A DNA stretch of 64,000 bases from Neckera pumila (Eukaryota; Streptophyta; Bryopsida; Hypnales; Neckeraceae). The translations under genes and the position numbers were made by a program. The stretch is taken from positions 10,232,501 to 10,296,500 of the forward strand of contig OZ018411.1 in NCBI GenBank assembly GCA_963969595.1, read 5' to 3'. A model generated the notes under the pieces. It was not told where the DNA came from. It saw nothing but the letters and a program-made list of their open reading frames with translations, and ran no database searches. Within the stretch, counting starts at the first letter, position 1. Every line of letters begins with the position of its first letter. Shown here piece by piece: positions 50,073 to 63,573 of the stretch.

Positions 50073-51038
50073 TTTGTCGACACAGGGACACAATTAAGGA
50101 CATATGAATACGACTATTTCTTCGTCACCTCGTCTCTCCATCACCAACTTCAAACTCCCTACTCCTGAAACCTGAACAATCCTCAAAGTGACTCTGACTC
50201 TCCCCTCGCCTATGAACTTTGCCTGACTACCCATCTCCAACAACATGTGAAACTATCAACACCACCAACGATTCTCTTCCTCACTTGAGAGTTCCTCATT
50301 TTCCCTCCCATAGTCCTCAATCACAATAGACTGAACCACTTCTGCACCTGGCAGCTGCAGAACCTGCACTCAAAAGCAGCCTTGTCATAAACAGTGAAGT
50401 CAGCAGTAGGGATTCCCATGACTTTCAATGTACAAAGCGAAAGCCTTCAAGCAAAAAAGTTCATCATAGCAATGGCAAGAAAATGGAGTCCCAGTGAGAG
50501 GAAAACTCGTTCACACTGAGCCAAGAAAGTCAGTATTGAAACGTTGGGTGGACAGCCTTGTACCGTGGTAACTTACCAACTGCAGCAGGCTATGCAACTT
50601 CGTGTGCTTTCAGTTGAAATTGCTGAGATGATAACTCACTCACTAGACATAGCACTTCTCTCAACAAAAGCTTTGTAGAAATACAACGTCATCATAATGT
50701 GTAATAGTATATTCATGAATATGGAACATTGAAACTGTACAAGAGATATCTAATGAAGATGAAACTGGGAAGACTCAAAACAGTAGGATACATATTGTGG
50801 CCACATGCTTCTCTGACTTCTCAACAAATGAAGGTTGCAGTCACACTAGGTAGATGGACCTCGAAACACCTAAATGACAGTTCTTCAAAAAGGATAAATA
50901 CAAAGAGTGGGATTCTCTTATAATACGCATCTGGCCTATCCTATTCCAAAATTGGGATCAATAACTATGAGCGGTTGACTCCGAAACCGCTGGAACGAGA
51001 AACTCTCAAAGGAAACTAATCAGTAATCTAAAACGCTA
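50073..51038. other. spacer between two tandem minus-strand genes
   Basis: Holds the CCDC61 promoter and leader (right of 50072) and the 3' UTR of the PLAC8-like gene. No further gene is visible; the short frame at 50729-50923 has no domain. Confidence 0.5.
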
Positions 51039-53153
51039 CTAAGATTCCACGTGTTGCGTGGGTGGTGGAGTCAATGTGGTAAGTGGAGTAGGTTCACTGT
51101 GGTTTATCTTCTCTACGTCCATCTCAAGATGGGGTTGTATTTGTGAAGCTGGTACTGGGTTTAATAAAACATCCAGTGCAGGTGTTTTGACTCCGGACCC
51201 AGGTGATTGGGGCCTTGCTTGCTCCTTGTGATAGAACTTGTCGTCTATCACATGGAATGACTCTGCAGTGCGAACTTCCTGGCATAAAGAGCACAAGCTA
51301 CAGAAAAACCACTGCGTACAATCAGTCATATTTGGCTGCCCACAGCACCATGTACTGGCAGGTAGGTGAAACCTCTTTCGCATCCTGATCCTCCAGTATC
51401 CTCCATACAGCAATCCAAAGACGCAGAGTATGATGCCTGCTCCTCCCAGGCTCTGTCGAATAGTACTGACATCACACAAAAACAGCGTTAATATGATGAA
51501 CCCGCGTATGGAAACTGAAGATAATGGATTCTTATAAAAATATTCTTGAACATTGCCTGGACAATCCAAAAAATCCTATATGATATGAACAGCAGGATTT
51601 ACCCTACACTAAAACTGCGATGGTAGGGCTAACTCTTATTTGCTAGCCAGAAATGAGACAACCACAACAGGAGAAGCGAAGCACTGACTAGCATACATGT
51701 AATTACAGGTGGAAAAGCTGCGGCCGCGCAAGCCTAATAGGTGTAAAACAGCTCATCTAAACATTTTCTCTGCAGAATAGACGTGTGAGGGTTTCATTAA
51801 AGCAGTTATCACAAGTACAAAGACACTCACGAGAAAATTAAAATACCTGTTATCTATGTTGAGTGCTGCAATGTCGAAGACTAGGAAGGGGGCAAAGATC
51901 AGAAGAACGAACGTGAAAATATGGACGTAACGGTTGCCGAATCCAAGCCTCTCTAGATTGTATCCCAACACGCAGGCAAAGCAAGTAGTGGTAATGGCGG
52001 TGATCTTGGGAGTTTCGCAACAACTACAGAGACCCCCTTGCCATTGAGGATCTACAGCGAGCTTGCCCTCCCTGGAAGCAAACGTCATTCTTTTCTCAAG
52101 GAGTCGATACTTTCTAGGTAAATGAAACAGGGTAGGTGGACCTTTCAATTCTCCCTTCTCAGCCCTGTTTGTGGCCTCTTCAGCAATTTCATCTTCATCA
52201 CTTTCAGGCACGAAATCTTTCCCAAGAGGACTAAGACTGTTGTAAATTCCTGCAGCACATGCCGCACCTAAGGCAACTATTAAGCAAATTGCTACAGCAT
52301 AGAACGGACGATCCGCTCTTCTGTATCCCCAATTAAGTCCAGCGAGTGCATACGTACCAAAACAGTTCAGGTGCAGGAGAAGTATAACAACAAGCATGTG
52401 CGACCATTCGTTCGGCTTTCGCAAGCCTTTCTTACAATAAACGGCCCGAAGCTTCAGGATATCCTCCGAATTCCAACGTATCAACCACACCAGATGCATG
52501 ATTCGAGTAGGATGGACATAAAGCACCATAAGGACGAAAAGAGCATTGATGATTTGGTTCGAAACTTCAAACCACACGTCTCGGTCAGCCTTTTTGGGGA
52601 GAACTGCGTTAAGCATTCCCACCATAACCATAAAGAGAATCGCTCCAGATATAACGACTGCTACCATCCATATAAGAAGAGCAATATTCTTAGGGTTACG
52701 CAACCATTCCTTAGCCCAGCCTTGGAGAGTTCCCATCGTCACTTCTCCTATGTATGGTAAAGTAATACTCCTGCTTCGCAAGTGATGTTCTTTAGGTGTA
52801 GGAGTCATCGCGGACAACTCCTCTCTCTCCTCTTGAATTCTGCTAAAGGTTTTTGATGGAGATAAAGCTGCGCCCATTGGTTTCACAAGTCTCGGCGGTA
52901 TTGCCAATCCTCCAGGTGGCACGTTTCCAATTCCGACATTGATTCCCGCCGGTAAAGTTGTATCTCTAGAAGAATGATCTCCCGAACCGTTCTCTCCATT
53001 CGGGCGGATTTGAATAGGAGTACCAATAGGGCTGCCGACCGCCTCTGAAACAGAATGCTGCGGAGAGCCTACAACTTTTTCATCGCTATTTACCGAAACG
53101 GTTCTAACCTCGTCGTTACCATTTGCATCCTGATCTGTCCCGGCGCCAGTCAT
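51039..53153 (-). CDS. DUF2985/PLAC8-family multispanning membrane protein
   Basis: Two exons, 53153-51847 and 51465-51039, encode 577 aa. The first 160 residues are polar and probably cytosolic. The plant DUF2985 block follows: LPYIGEVTMGTLQGWAKEWL, NPKNIALLIWMVAVVISGAI, VLPKKADRDVWFEVSNQIIN, KPNEWSHMLVVILLLHLNC and SPLGKDFVP, with about four helices. Then comes the Cys-rich PLAC8 region: GGLCSCCETPKITA, CVLGYNLERLGFGN, two more helices (one spanning the exon junction neighbourhood) and CCGQPNMTDCTQWFFCSLC-SLCQEVR. The tail is Pro/Thr-rich. Family members are membrane proteins of plants without a firm biochemical role; PLAC8 relatives (FW2.2/CNR, PCR) affect cell size or metal transport. The frame is open for 32 codons above 53153 but has no ATG there. 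Confidence 0.93.
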
Positions 53154-54798
53154 TGCTAAAATACTGATAAGAATCTTGCTGACTTCAACACTATCAAGAA
53201 CTACAGATGACGGGAAGTTTGTGCTTCCGAAAGGATAGCTATTGTACAACGAATGCCTGAAACCCCTCCGACTGAAAAGAGGACTTCTGAAGATAATAGG
53301 TCCTCATCTTGACTCCAAAACACTGGAATTGCAGCAGCTTCCTCACCAGCTGCATCCTGAAGCATATTCAAATAAGTCTGTAAGCTCTAGAATCTCCGAT
53401 CTTGAAACTCCACGAATGAAACACTCTCATTCACAATCGCTGTGGACAAGATCTAAGTATCCACGCTTACGTGCACCATATATAGCTGTTGCAAGTTGAT
53501 CCACCGCTATCAGCTACTCAAACCTCAGACACAGTGCAACTTAAATAGTAACAACGAGGTTACCGTCTCCAGCAAACATCGATTGGTCGTTCTCAATCAG
53601 CTCCGCAACTATTAGTAGTCCATGGTACCGATCTCGCCAATGGCTCCCCACACACCCGTCTCCTCCTCTAATACGACCTCAAGACACTCGCAACAAGCTA
53701 TGCTCCTCTCATGTGCTACTCTCTCCCAAGTAAAGCTCAATGAAACCTCGACAACGCCAGAGCAAGAAACGAAGGAGCAAACACCTTCGACAAACCACAA
53801 CCGAACTCAATAATCGAAAACCTCCGAGTCTTCAAACACGACATGCCCTCCGCAACGTGAGCCACGACTTGTAGCACCTCACTAACAGCTGGAGCCAACG
53901 CGAAGAAACCGGCCGAGCGTTTCAAGCGCCACTCACAAGCTGCCCGAGAGCAGTGACACAACTGAACGAACGACTCTGGCTCACTCAGCGGATGTGAAGG
54001 CTACAGAAGCCGCTGTCGACTGAATCATTCCGTTGCTAAAAAATCTAATACAAAAAACGAAGGCCGGCATTTGACCACATCAGATTAATAAAATGTTAGT
54101 TTCCTCTAGATCCTCCGTTCTTATTACCAGGTCCACTTCTCGGACTGTGATGATTGTCGTACAAGACCACAACCATAGACTCGTTTTAATAAGTCTTTAA
54201 ACAAAACCTTAAGCAAGGTTGTTACTCACCGATTACTTCCAATGCACCGGTAAACGCGCAACCGACACACTTGAAAATCGAGTCGACCGAACGAGTGAGA
54301 GCTTTGGCTTTTACCTATTTGAAATCGTCAAGACAACGAAGCTACAGTGAAAAAAGCTCCGTCAAATCATCAGTCTAGAAATGAAAATTATTATTCCTCG
54401 AGCAGTGGCGAGGCAACAGAAGCAGGGATGGCAACCATGTGGAATGTGCGTGCCACCTGTGGAATCCAGCGATCATGTCGGCAAGCTGATGGTGGAGCCC
54501 GACGAGTCGTAACTTGAACTGTAAACGCTTGCATTTCTACAGGCATTCATGGCCCGCCATAGCCACAATCAAGCGTAACTCTTCGCAAATGAAATTGCAT
54601 TCCTGTAGGTTCATTTTGTTCCCAAAAAATATGTGAAAAAACAGTTTAGAACACTTCGAAACGGCTGGTCTAAGTTCAAATTGTGAAGCGGGCTGAGAGA
54701 TCGGCTTGGTGATGGCGATGACCTTCTTCGCTCAGCATTGGTCCTCCTCTCACCTCGAATAGTCATCACTTTCGTGGTCTTAGGGAAACTGCACAGTC
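53154..54798. other. upstream region of the PLAC8-like gene
   Basis: Likely leader and promoter; more GC-rich to about 54000. Short frames on both strands (for example 53622-53813 and 53737-53961) overlap each other and have no domain. No gene supported. Confidence 0.4.
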
Positions 54799-54940
54799 TC
54801 AGGCTCTCTTCCGTGGTTTCAAGAGATTGGTTCATGGTTGTAGGCTCTCTTCCGTGATCTCAGGATAATTTTCACGGTCGTAGGCACTCTTTTGTGAGTT
54901 TAGGGTCACTTTTACGGCTGTAGGCTCTCTTTTCAGGATC
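54799..54940 (-). repeat. 40-bp tandem repeat, about 3.5 copies
   Basis: Units starting (C/T)AGGCTCTCTTCCGTG recur at 54799, 54840, 54880 and 54920 with period 40-41 and substantial divergence, so the array is old. Confidence 0.75.
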
Positions 54941-55959
54941 ATGTGGGAAATGCGTTCAGCGGCACGGCAACCATTATTGGTTAGTAGGTCTGAAGAGTCT
55001 GTTCATCTTGTATCTGACGTTAAATTCGGAAGAATTGTTATAAGTGGCGTCAAGACTAAGGACCTTTGTGTGTTCAATATATGATTGGTGTCCACCAAAG
55101 AATGAAGAAACTAATTGCAAGAGAACTTCTATAAAGTGAATAACCTCTCTAAAGTGATATTATTTCTTTATTCTTGGCGTAGATTCATTGAAGATGTATA
55201 AAATAAGTAAAAAAAGAAAAGTAACTTTCATTGAATTTGGAAGTCAGATGTAGTTCTGGTCAAGACTTTTAAATTTGGCGTTTCAGTGCCATTTTGCACT
55301 CAAAAATTGTAGTTGGTGAACCTCCTTATACAAAAAAATGAACAAAATTTTTGAAATTTTGCCACCCAAGCACCCAGGTTGATAACTTGGTAGCCACAAG
55401 GGCACCAACAAGGAGAGGTCCTCAAAGACATGTCGCCAAGTATACCTAGTAGAGGTGGCAAAGTTTTTGAGGGTCTCGCCCTATGAACCCTAACTTTGCG
55501 CCATGGGATTTGTGGGCTTAGCGTGTATGCCACCCTACTTGAATCCCACTTTGCCATGTTTGCTGCAGTTACTCCAAAATGATCACCAATTTCTACTAGC
55601 GCCGATTTGTCCTAATCGCCACCTTCATGCTATCTTCAAATTGTCATTATTGCCACTCCTGCACTTACACCTTAGGCCTATTCGCCATTCTTGGTTTGAG
55701 GGCGTCCGGTGTACCAACAACTTGTGCATTTGTTTCCACTACCGATTGTTGTTTGATTCTTGTTAATTGCAAGGGTGGAGCAACGTACAAGATGAAGGAG
55801 AAGGCACCACCAACTTGGCCAAGACTGCGGTGCGTAACTTACCCGATTGAGCATTACAAATTTGTCGTGTGTTTCTCCAATTGGCATCTTGTATTTCCCA
55901 ATTTTGTAATTTGCATATTGAGTTTGCAAGTTCTCCTCCATGGATCAACGCCGGGATAG

Positions 55960-58672
55960 TCATGTACAATGGTACTTGACAGTCGCTTTCTAAACGCGCC
56001 GGAGGCCGAGTCAGACTGCGTGGGCGATTATCCCTTTTCTGATTCCACTGGCAATTTCAAGTCTGCTAGTGAAAACAATGTATCAATGGACACAGCACCG
56101 GGATTGTCACACGGATCTAAGGACACTCAAATTTTGAACTCCAAATCGCCTCTTATAACATTATCTTATTTGTCGAAAGATATTTGAGGCTTGAAGGAAG
56201 TACCAAATGCTAGCGAGAGGAAAGACGATGAAGCCGACTCTCCTCCACGCAAAAAGGGAGCAACTCTAAGGGGCAAGGCTGAAATTGCGAAGAGCAAGGC
56301 TCAACAATAGTACAATCGATATAGGAAGTTTCAAATTGAGTGGGCCGCTAAGCTCCTGTGGGCTGAAGGTATGCTCGCAACCAATGGGGGTTTGCATATG
56401 GCGTGAAGAAGGGAGAAAACTACATTGCAACCCAATGTAAGCATCATATAAATTGGCACCTGTATGCAGCTCACGTGCCGTCCTCAATTTTGGAGCAGGT
56501 GAACCACTGTACAACGACAAAGTTACAGAAGAAAAGGGTTCAATTTGCAACCTTGTGTCAAATCCTGCAAAGTGGTCGTCCAATGGTAGAGTTTGAGTCA
56601 CGTCAAAGTCTCTATAAGTTATTGGTTGTCCCAGATTTACCTAGTGCTCACTGGTGTGATAGCACTGGTTGGATTATGGCATCCAAATTGTGTACCAAAT
56701 TGTGGTCCAAGAGATGCAAAAACTTCTACAAAAAGCTAATTTTGTGTCGCTGACAGTAGACGAGGTCACTGCTATTGATATTGGGTCATACCTGTCCGTC
56801 CATTGCTACGGAATGTGTGATGGGGTGAGTGTCCCCTTATTAGTAGCATTCCAGCAAGTGTATTGTCCTCCTAACGCTAAGAATTTTTCGAAGTTGATAG
56901 TTGAGGCTGTGACGACTAGTGGTGGCTTAGACAAAAAAACAGTGGCTGAAAATCTGATCAGCTTTGGCTGCAACAGTGCTTCTACGCTCCTTGGTCTACA
57001 CATTGGTGTTACCGTACAGCTGAAGCAATAGTTCGCTCCTTGATGTCATGGCGTCCACTGTGTCGCTCGTAGATGCAACTTAGCATTTGAGGCTCTACAA
57101 ACCCTAAGGGTTTTTGAATCCATTGATAAGGTCTTGCAAGTGATGCAAGCATACTTCTATCAAAGTTCCAAGCACCTAACCCAGTTCAAATCATTGGCAA
57201 ATTTATGCGACACGACAGGTCTCAAAATGCTGAAACAAGTGGAAACTCGTTGGGTCTCGTTCATTGAGCCATTTCGTCGCTTGCTGTCGGAGTACCGCAC
57301 TCTCATCTACACCATGATTGCGGATTTGGACTAGAACGATAAGGCACAGGTGATCAACTTACTTCATTTCTACTTTTTTGTTCTTTTGAAGTTTTCTAGT
57401 TGCTTTTGTGTTGATGGCACTTTACTTATTGATTGCTTCTTTTTATCACTTGTTTCTACTTGCAAAAAACATGGCATGTTTGATTGACATTGTTTCTTTT
57501 GGTGTGTTTAGGCTTATCTAGATCTTTTGCTCGACCGGTGTACCATGCTAGGCATGTGTGCTTTGTTGCCGCTTTTGGATACAGTGGACAACTTTGTGAA
57601 TTTTGCACAAAAGCAAGATGTCTTTATCTGTGATTTCATTGCAGCAGTAAAGATCTGTCAAGCCTCTTTACACTCCATGTATGACGATTCAGCCACTAGC
57701 TATTCCATAGATGAGTTTTGGTCCTTCCAGAATCTATTGGATTGCAACCACAAGTAGATCAATTTGAAATGGATCACAGACCCAAACGATGACTCAGCGG
57801 TTTTAGTATTTATATGCCACGATGAACACATACACACTGAGCACAAAGTGGCTTTGGTGGATTGGATTGTCTGGGCTAATCTACTTGCCTAAGTCAAACG
57901 GGAATGCGCTAGTGAGATTTTATTAATTTTTTGCTTCATCTTTTTACTTTGCTGTTATTGAGTTCTTTCCTTGTTTGACTTTGCTTGTTTCAATGCTGCC
58001 TTAGTATTTCTTAGATTGGGGATGGCAATTGCTGTGAGCAAGGACTAAAGATTAGGTGTTTGAACTACCTTGGTAGGGGCTACAATCAAGCTAATACATG
58101 AGCTTGATAATCGCTTTCGTGTTAAAAACATTATGAGCGCGTTGGGTATTTTGTATCTTCAGTTCTGGTATGAAAGCAATGCCGATGAGCAGTTTGATGC
58201 TCACTTGCAAGTTCTTATGGACACTTATGGTCACGGAAAAGTGTTTGGTGAAGGCACTAAGAAGTTGTTGTTGCCGCCCTTGATTAATCGTGACTTGTTG
58301 ATGTCACATCTTTAAGATTTGTATGAAATCAAATGCCCGTGCTGCGATGCTGCCCCCTTTTTACCTGAATCCACTGACAAAAGTTTGGAGGTTCTTGATG
58401 GCAATAATTGCCTGACCAAGAACTTTCCAGAGTTTATAAAACTTGCGGAGGTAGCTATGACGCATGTGATTGGATCCGTGGAGGACGAGAGGACCTTTTT
58501 GTCCTTGTCTTTTTTAAAGTCCAAGTTGATAGCCAACCTTGTGGAAAATTTGGAGGTGGCCATTGGGATGTATTCCCAAAAACTTTTCACTTTGGAAAGT
58601 TTTATTTATCAGAAAGTCTTTGCGGAGTGGTTTAGTGCTGGACAGAGAGGGCGTTACCTATCCCATGCTTAG
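55960..58672 (+). mobile_element. decayed hAT-type transposase gene
   Basis: An ordered set of hAT transposase pieces lies on the plus strand: a basic region with SPPRKKGA near 56245, FVSLTVDEVTAIDIGSYLSV (56740 on), LKMLKQVETRWVSFIEPFRR (57220 on), a piece after an apparent intron (57350-57512) with YLDLLLDRCTMLGMCALLP, and the C-terminal dimerisation block SVEDERTFLSLSFLKSKL followed by NLEVAIGMYSQKL (58480-58600). The RNase H-like core and dimerisation block are characteristic of hAT proteins. Several in-frame stops (for example 56185-56187 and 58313-58315) and frame changes near 56400 and 56690 mean it cannot make a full transposase. Terminal repeats were not identified. Confidence 0.8.
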
Positions 58673-60888
58673 TAGCTCACCCTGCACCTCGATTGAATCC
58701 TTGCATGGTTCATTGGGATAGTAGGTTAGCATTCTTGGGGTTCAAATTTTGAGGTTCATAGTTTCATTTAGGCACTAGAAATTGAGATTTGGCTTCCTAG
58801 TTTGGAAGAGTAGAGACTTAATTTAGTGACCTTTTATTTGTGTTTATTCCTAAGTTTCTTGGAGCTTGCAATGAAACTTGATCTAGTGGGGTCTATTTCT
58901 TGCAGGATTCATTTGAAGCAAATGTATGGCCTTATCGTACACTGAGTTTATTAACCCTAGTACCCTACATGTTTTCTTGTTTGTATTATAAACATGTTGG
59001 TCTTTGGCTTGTATTGTAATTCTGATCATATGTGTTTAATTACTTGTGCTTGATTTCTTGTTCTACAATGTTTGTATACATTCCTATTGAAGCATTGGAG
59101 AGTGTGTGTGTGCGTGCAAGTCTATGAGTTTGTAGAAAAATCTTAGCTTTCTCATTAGTTTGCAAGTGTTCGTTTTTTAATGATGCACTTCTTTGCAACA
59201 CTTTTTCGCCATGTAATCTCTTGTAATTTCTAACTTGGTAAAAAATTTGCCAATTCTCCTATAATTTATGTACGGGGATTTGCCATGTTCGCACCCCATA
59301 TGTGTATAATGTCCCCTTGTCTACACTATCTTAAGGTAGCACATCGCCACTTGCATGAGTTTTTAAAATTGGATGTTGCCAGAACTTTCTCCTCTAACAA
59401 CTAAAGTATCGCCACTAAAAAGAATCCACTCAAGCTTCCATTTTGCCACTTGCTCTTTAGAAAGTCAAACCAAATCGCCTTTAAGGCAATCTTTGGAAAA
59501 TGAAAATAAAACCCTTAGTTCTAGTGAATGTTTTAGTTTTCCAACTAAATTTGAAAATGTAAAGGATCCCAAAATTGAATAACTATTTTATCAAAATTTC
59601 AACAAATCTTTGTATTAGGTGTTGTAGAAAAAATATGAACCTTTTGGGGGGAGTTTAAACAAATTTTAAAAAGAAAACTAATTCATATAAAAGTTGGAAT
59701 TTTGCAAGTTCATTGACAACACTCATTGGTGAAGATTAGTCAAAGGAGACCATATATGTCTCCATCCTCCAAGATGGGAGGAGTAATAAGTGCACAACAT
59801 TGACTCCTAAGACATTTTAACCCAAAGGGAGTATCAAAATCCATAAATATTTAATCAATCCTCTTATAATTGTTGTCTGATTTTGTGCTATATTTTTTGG
59901 CAAAAGAAAATCATTTTTGGAAAATAAGATAAAAAATGTTGTGTGTGTAATAAGTGGATTGGCTTTCTACTTTTATATTCAAAATTTCTATTTTTATATT
60001 CAAAACTCAGATCACTACAATTTATATAAGAGCCCATCAATTAGCCCTACATTGGAAGATTTATGCTTTTTAAGCTTGTTTTGGATGTCTCACTTGTAAT
60101 CCAAAAGGTATATACATGGTGACCTTCATTATAAACTATTAGGGGAAGCAAGCACCTAAATTATACATATGGTATTCAACAAGGTCAATAAAGAAGATCT
60201 TGGAATTTTTTGAAAAATAATCTTTTCAAAAAAATAATTTTTGTATATCAAAAAATGCACAATTTTAAGAATTATTCCTATTTTTAGAATCTATCATATT
60301 AAATTTTCTAAATTCAATTAAAAATTCAATATGAAATGCCAATCTTGATAGCGGCAAATACAACAAATATATACGGCCATAACCCCATACATATATCACT
60401 CCATATTGCAAACACTACAATTGTACATTTATCAATGAAGTAAGCATACATTATCAAATCGTACAATTGTCTATAAGATAAAAATTTATTACCTTGAGGT
60501 ACCAAGTGTCACGAAATATTTGTTATACCAGGGTAACAATATACTATCCCAAGGTTTATCTTGTATGGATGTTCTACACCAAATAGTGCAATTAGGTTGC
60601 ACTACACTAATTTCTCATATCTTACACTTTTACTGCTGTAAAAAAAATTTCATCACTAATTATTGCAAAAAAATATATATTTAAAAGGCCTTGCAACCAC
60701 TACAAAGCTGCCAAAAAATAAATTAACAACCTTCAAGTTGTAAAGCATGTGAAATTCAAGCATGGTCAACATATAGTCTGGGGCAACGTAATTGCACTAT
60801 TCAATGTAGACAATTTGGATTGGATGGATGATTTGAAGAAGTTTTGTAGGATGGAAAAAACAAATTTTTTTCTAAATTCTTTTTAGGC
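58673..60888. other. AT-rich spacer without recognised gene
   Basis: The first part may be 3' sequence of the hAT element. The short frame at 59373-59582 is low-complexity and has no domain. Confidence 0.4.
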
Positions 60889-61211
60889 ATTAGAGCAAAA
60901 TTCAGCCCTCAAAGGGCTGCTCCAAGTTGACAAGCCAAGCTATGGGATAAATCTACAGCCATAATCCCCGGTGAGCAGTCAAAGTATATGACTACTTGCC
61001 GGAGCAGCCAGATTTCGCAATTTTTTTTTAAGATAAAAATTAATTAATAATTTTTTTATTCGTAAATCTGGGTTCTTTTGCCATTGTCAAAGCAGTTTTA
61101 GCTACACGGAAATAGGGGAAAAACTAATTTTTCAGACCCAATAAACAAAATTTCAAGGTACTAAAGGGGTCTATGGAGCAACCCTCCAGAGGGCTGATTT
61201 TTTCTCTAATG
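60889..61211. mobile_element. TIR element, 323 bp, family unassigned
   Basis: Left CATTAGAGCAAAATTCAGCC and reverse-complemented right CATTAGAGAAAAAATCAGCC continue into CCTC...AGGG-TGCTCC, an inverted repeat of about 36 bp. No clear target duplication. No coding capacity. Confidence 0.55.
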
Positions 61212-61934
61212 GAAGTTGATAGAGTGAATTTTAAACAAATACAATTGAAAATTCTCTCACTATTATATTATTTATTCACTTTCAAACAAATAAGTTGCAT
61301 AATCCATGGATCACCCGTATACAATATTTTGGCCCATTCTTGCTCTATACTCTTGATGTGAATTTTAGCTAAAAATGATATTTTGTTTAATTTGTGTCCA
61401 ACTATTGAACTGAATTTTTTCAAGTATAGTTTATATTCCAATTTGCAATTTGAACTTGGGCTCTAACCATGGTTTGTTGATTTTATATTTTAATAATGAC
61501 ACAATAACTTTAGTTAATACCACAATGTAATATACATATTACTAATATATACCTATGGTAAGAATTTCAAATTTTTCAGCATAATTTGTTTTGATGTGAA
61601 ATTTCTACACTTTTTCTTCAAAGAATTAACAATAATTTCAAATTTTCACAAAAGAAATTGAAAATTTTAAGCTTGATATAGAAAACACTGAGCGATTTCA
61701 TCTTTGAAAAGTAAATAAAAGAAAATCTCATTCACATATAGTTGTGAAATGGCAGCAAACAAAGTGAAGGATTAGGAGGCCTGAATGAATGGTCATAACT
61801 TAAGCCCGTCCTTTCAAGGTTTACATGTAAGTCACAAGCTTGCTACAGAAATCCCCAGGAAAGCCATACAATTCAAGTTGATTGCTACCGTTCTAATGTG
61901 TCTCTACAGCAGTAGAATCTCAACAATCAACATA

Positions 61935-62190
61935 GCAATATATTCTTGAGACTTTGACAAATGGACATAATATAAGCAAAATGGATTTTAACAATGGTTT
62001 TGATTCATTGGAAACTGTTACAATTGCGTCTAGAAGAAGCATGTCAAAGCTCAATGCACCGAGCAATATATTCTTGAGACTTTGACAAATGGAAATAATA
62101 TAAGAAAACTGGATTTTAACAATGGTTTTGATTCATTGGAAAATGTTACAATTGCGTCTAGAAGAAGCATGTCAAAGCTCAATGCACCGC
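61935..62190 (+). repeat. 128-bp tandem duplication
   Basis: Two nearly identical copies start GCAATATATTCTTGAGACTT (61935 and 62063) and end TCAATGCACCG. Only a handful of substitutions separate them. Confidence 0.9.
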
Positions 62191-62292
62191 TCCAATACAC
62201 TCAAGCTCAAAGTAGAATAATCCATATATGGAAAGAATGGTGACTGCAAAATGAAACTACGCCATGAATTTCTACATTCAAATGAATCTTGG

Positions 62293-62607
62293 TCAACATA
62301 CAGTTTGGTTTCGAAACGATTTTGACTGTCGATGGTTTGCATATGCTACTGGACCTGGACCGTGCGTGGAATAATCGTTGTACCTTTGCATGTTGTCAAG
62401 AAACACATTGAACTGGGAGTTTTGTGTTGGCGGTTGGAGTTTGGGTTTGAACAATGGATGGCATCCTGTATGGATTGGTTGGGGTCGCCGAGTTTCAACT
62501 CGGACTCTTGGCTGAGATTTGTCCCACGCTGCTACTCCGGGCTTCCTACATGCTGCTTGGTTTGGTTGAGCGTATCCCCTCCATGGTGTTGGTCGTTGCC
62601 TGTTCAT
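62293..62607 (-). CDS. hypothetical Pro/Gln-rich protein or exon, weak support
   Basis: A 104-codon frame on the minus strand starts MNRQRPTPWRGYAQPNQ and ends QSKSFRNQTVC. It is GC-richer than its surroundings (62330-62660 stands out in AT-rich DNA) and is preceded by a splice-acceptor-like TCTGGTGCAG at about 62633, so it may be a terminal exon of a gene extending to the right. It has no domain I recognise, and the opposite strand is open for about the same length, so coding strand and reality are doubtful. Confidence 0.22.
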   Translation of the reverse strand: MNRQRPTPWRGYAQPNQAACRKPGVAAWDKSQPRVRVETRRPQPIHTGCHPLFKPKLQPPTQNSQFNVFLDNMQRYNDYSTHGPGPVAYANHRQSKSFRNQTVC

Positions 62608-63573
62608 AGTGCAAGGGATCCATTGACGTCAAGCTGCACCAGAGTACGTAACACTTCTTAGTATCACTCTGACAAGCAAACCCTCAAGATTATGGCACTG
62701 TTTTTTTCATTAAAATTTGGCAAAGCTCTGTGAAATTGTTCTGAAACTAAGTCTAGGCTGGCTTGTCCAACTAAAAAAGGCTTGTGCATTTCGTCGAGGC
62801 AATCGGAAACTGCCAATTGAACACTGAAAATTGTGTTGAATATGAGCCATATCTGGATTTTCTTTAACCAATTGTATATATATGCTCCCCATTTTTCATA
62901 GATCAAAAGAGAAGTTCAACTAAAAACACACGAAATCTTCAATAACATTCCTGAGTAGTAATGCTGGGCTTGTACCCTTTCCACTCTAGCATTGAAAATC
63001 ACTAGAATAGTGTCAACATTAGGGTATCCTGTTGACATCGTTGATATTAGGTTTTTCCTAACAAAGAAATTCAACTGCTGATTTTACCAAGTTACACGAA
63101 CAGTTGGTGACTGAGCTCTCAGCATGCAACATGGCATCAACACATAACCCAGAGAAGGAAGCCCTAATTTGTGTGAGTCTTTCATACCTGATTGCCGGCT
63201 TCAACTGGGCTGATTAGGTTTTGTCACAACAGCATTCACACCGAAGAGATCGCAGCCGCACTCCAAAATGGGCACCGCGTCAAGGTCATAATCGTGGAAA
63301 CTATGGCGACAGGGATCTCCTCAATCAGCTGAGAAATTCTACCTTGAAACATGATTTGAAGTAAGACACAATAAATAGTCATGAAATTGGCAATTTTTCC
63401 AACTGGCAAATGAAGATGCACGAAATCAGGACAGGTCTACGGAAGACTATAAAATTTTATTGACAGCAGCACAAATTCTTGACATTTTAACTGCAAATTG
63501 CGAATACAGACGAAACCATTCCGCTTTCTGCAGGACATGATCAAAATGATCTTACGCTTGCAACGCCTGGGAA

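Noticed and set aside
51753..51846. Read-through of the PLAC8-like exon past 51847
   Set aside because: Homology resumes only in the exon at 51465, and the GT at 51846 is a good donor, so this tail is intron.
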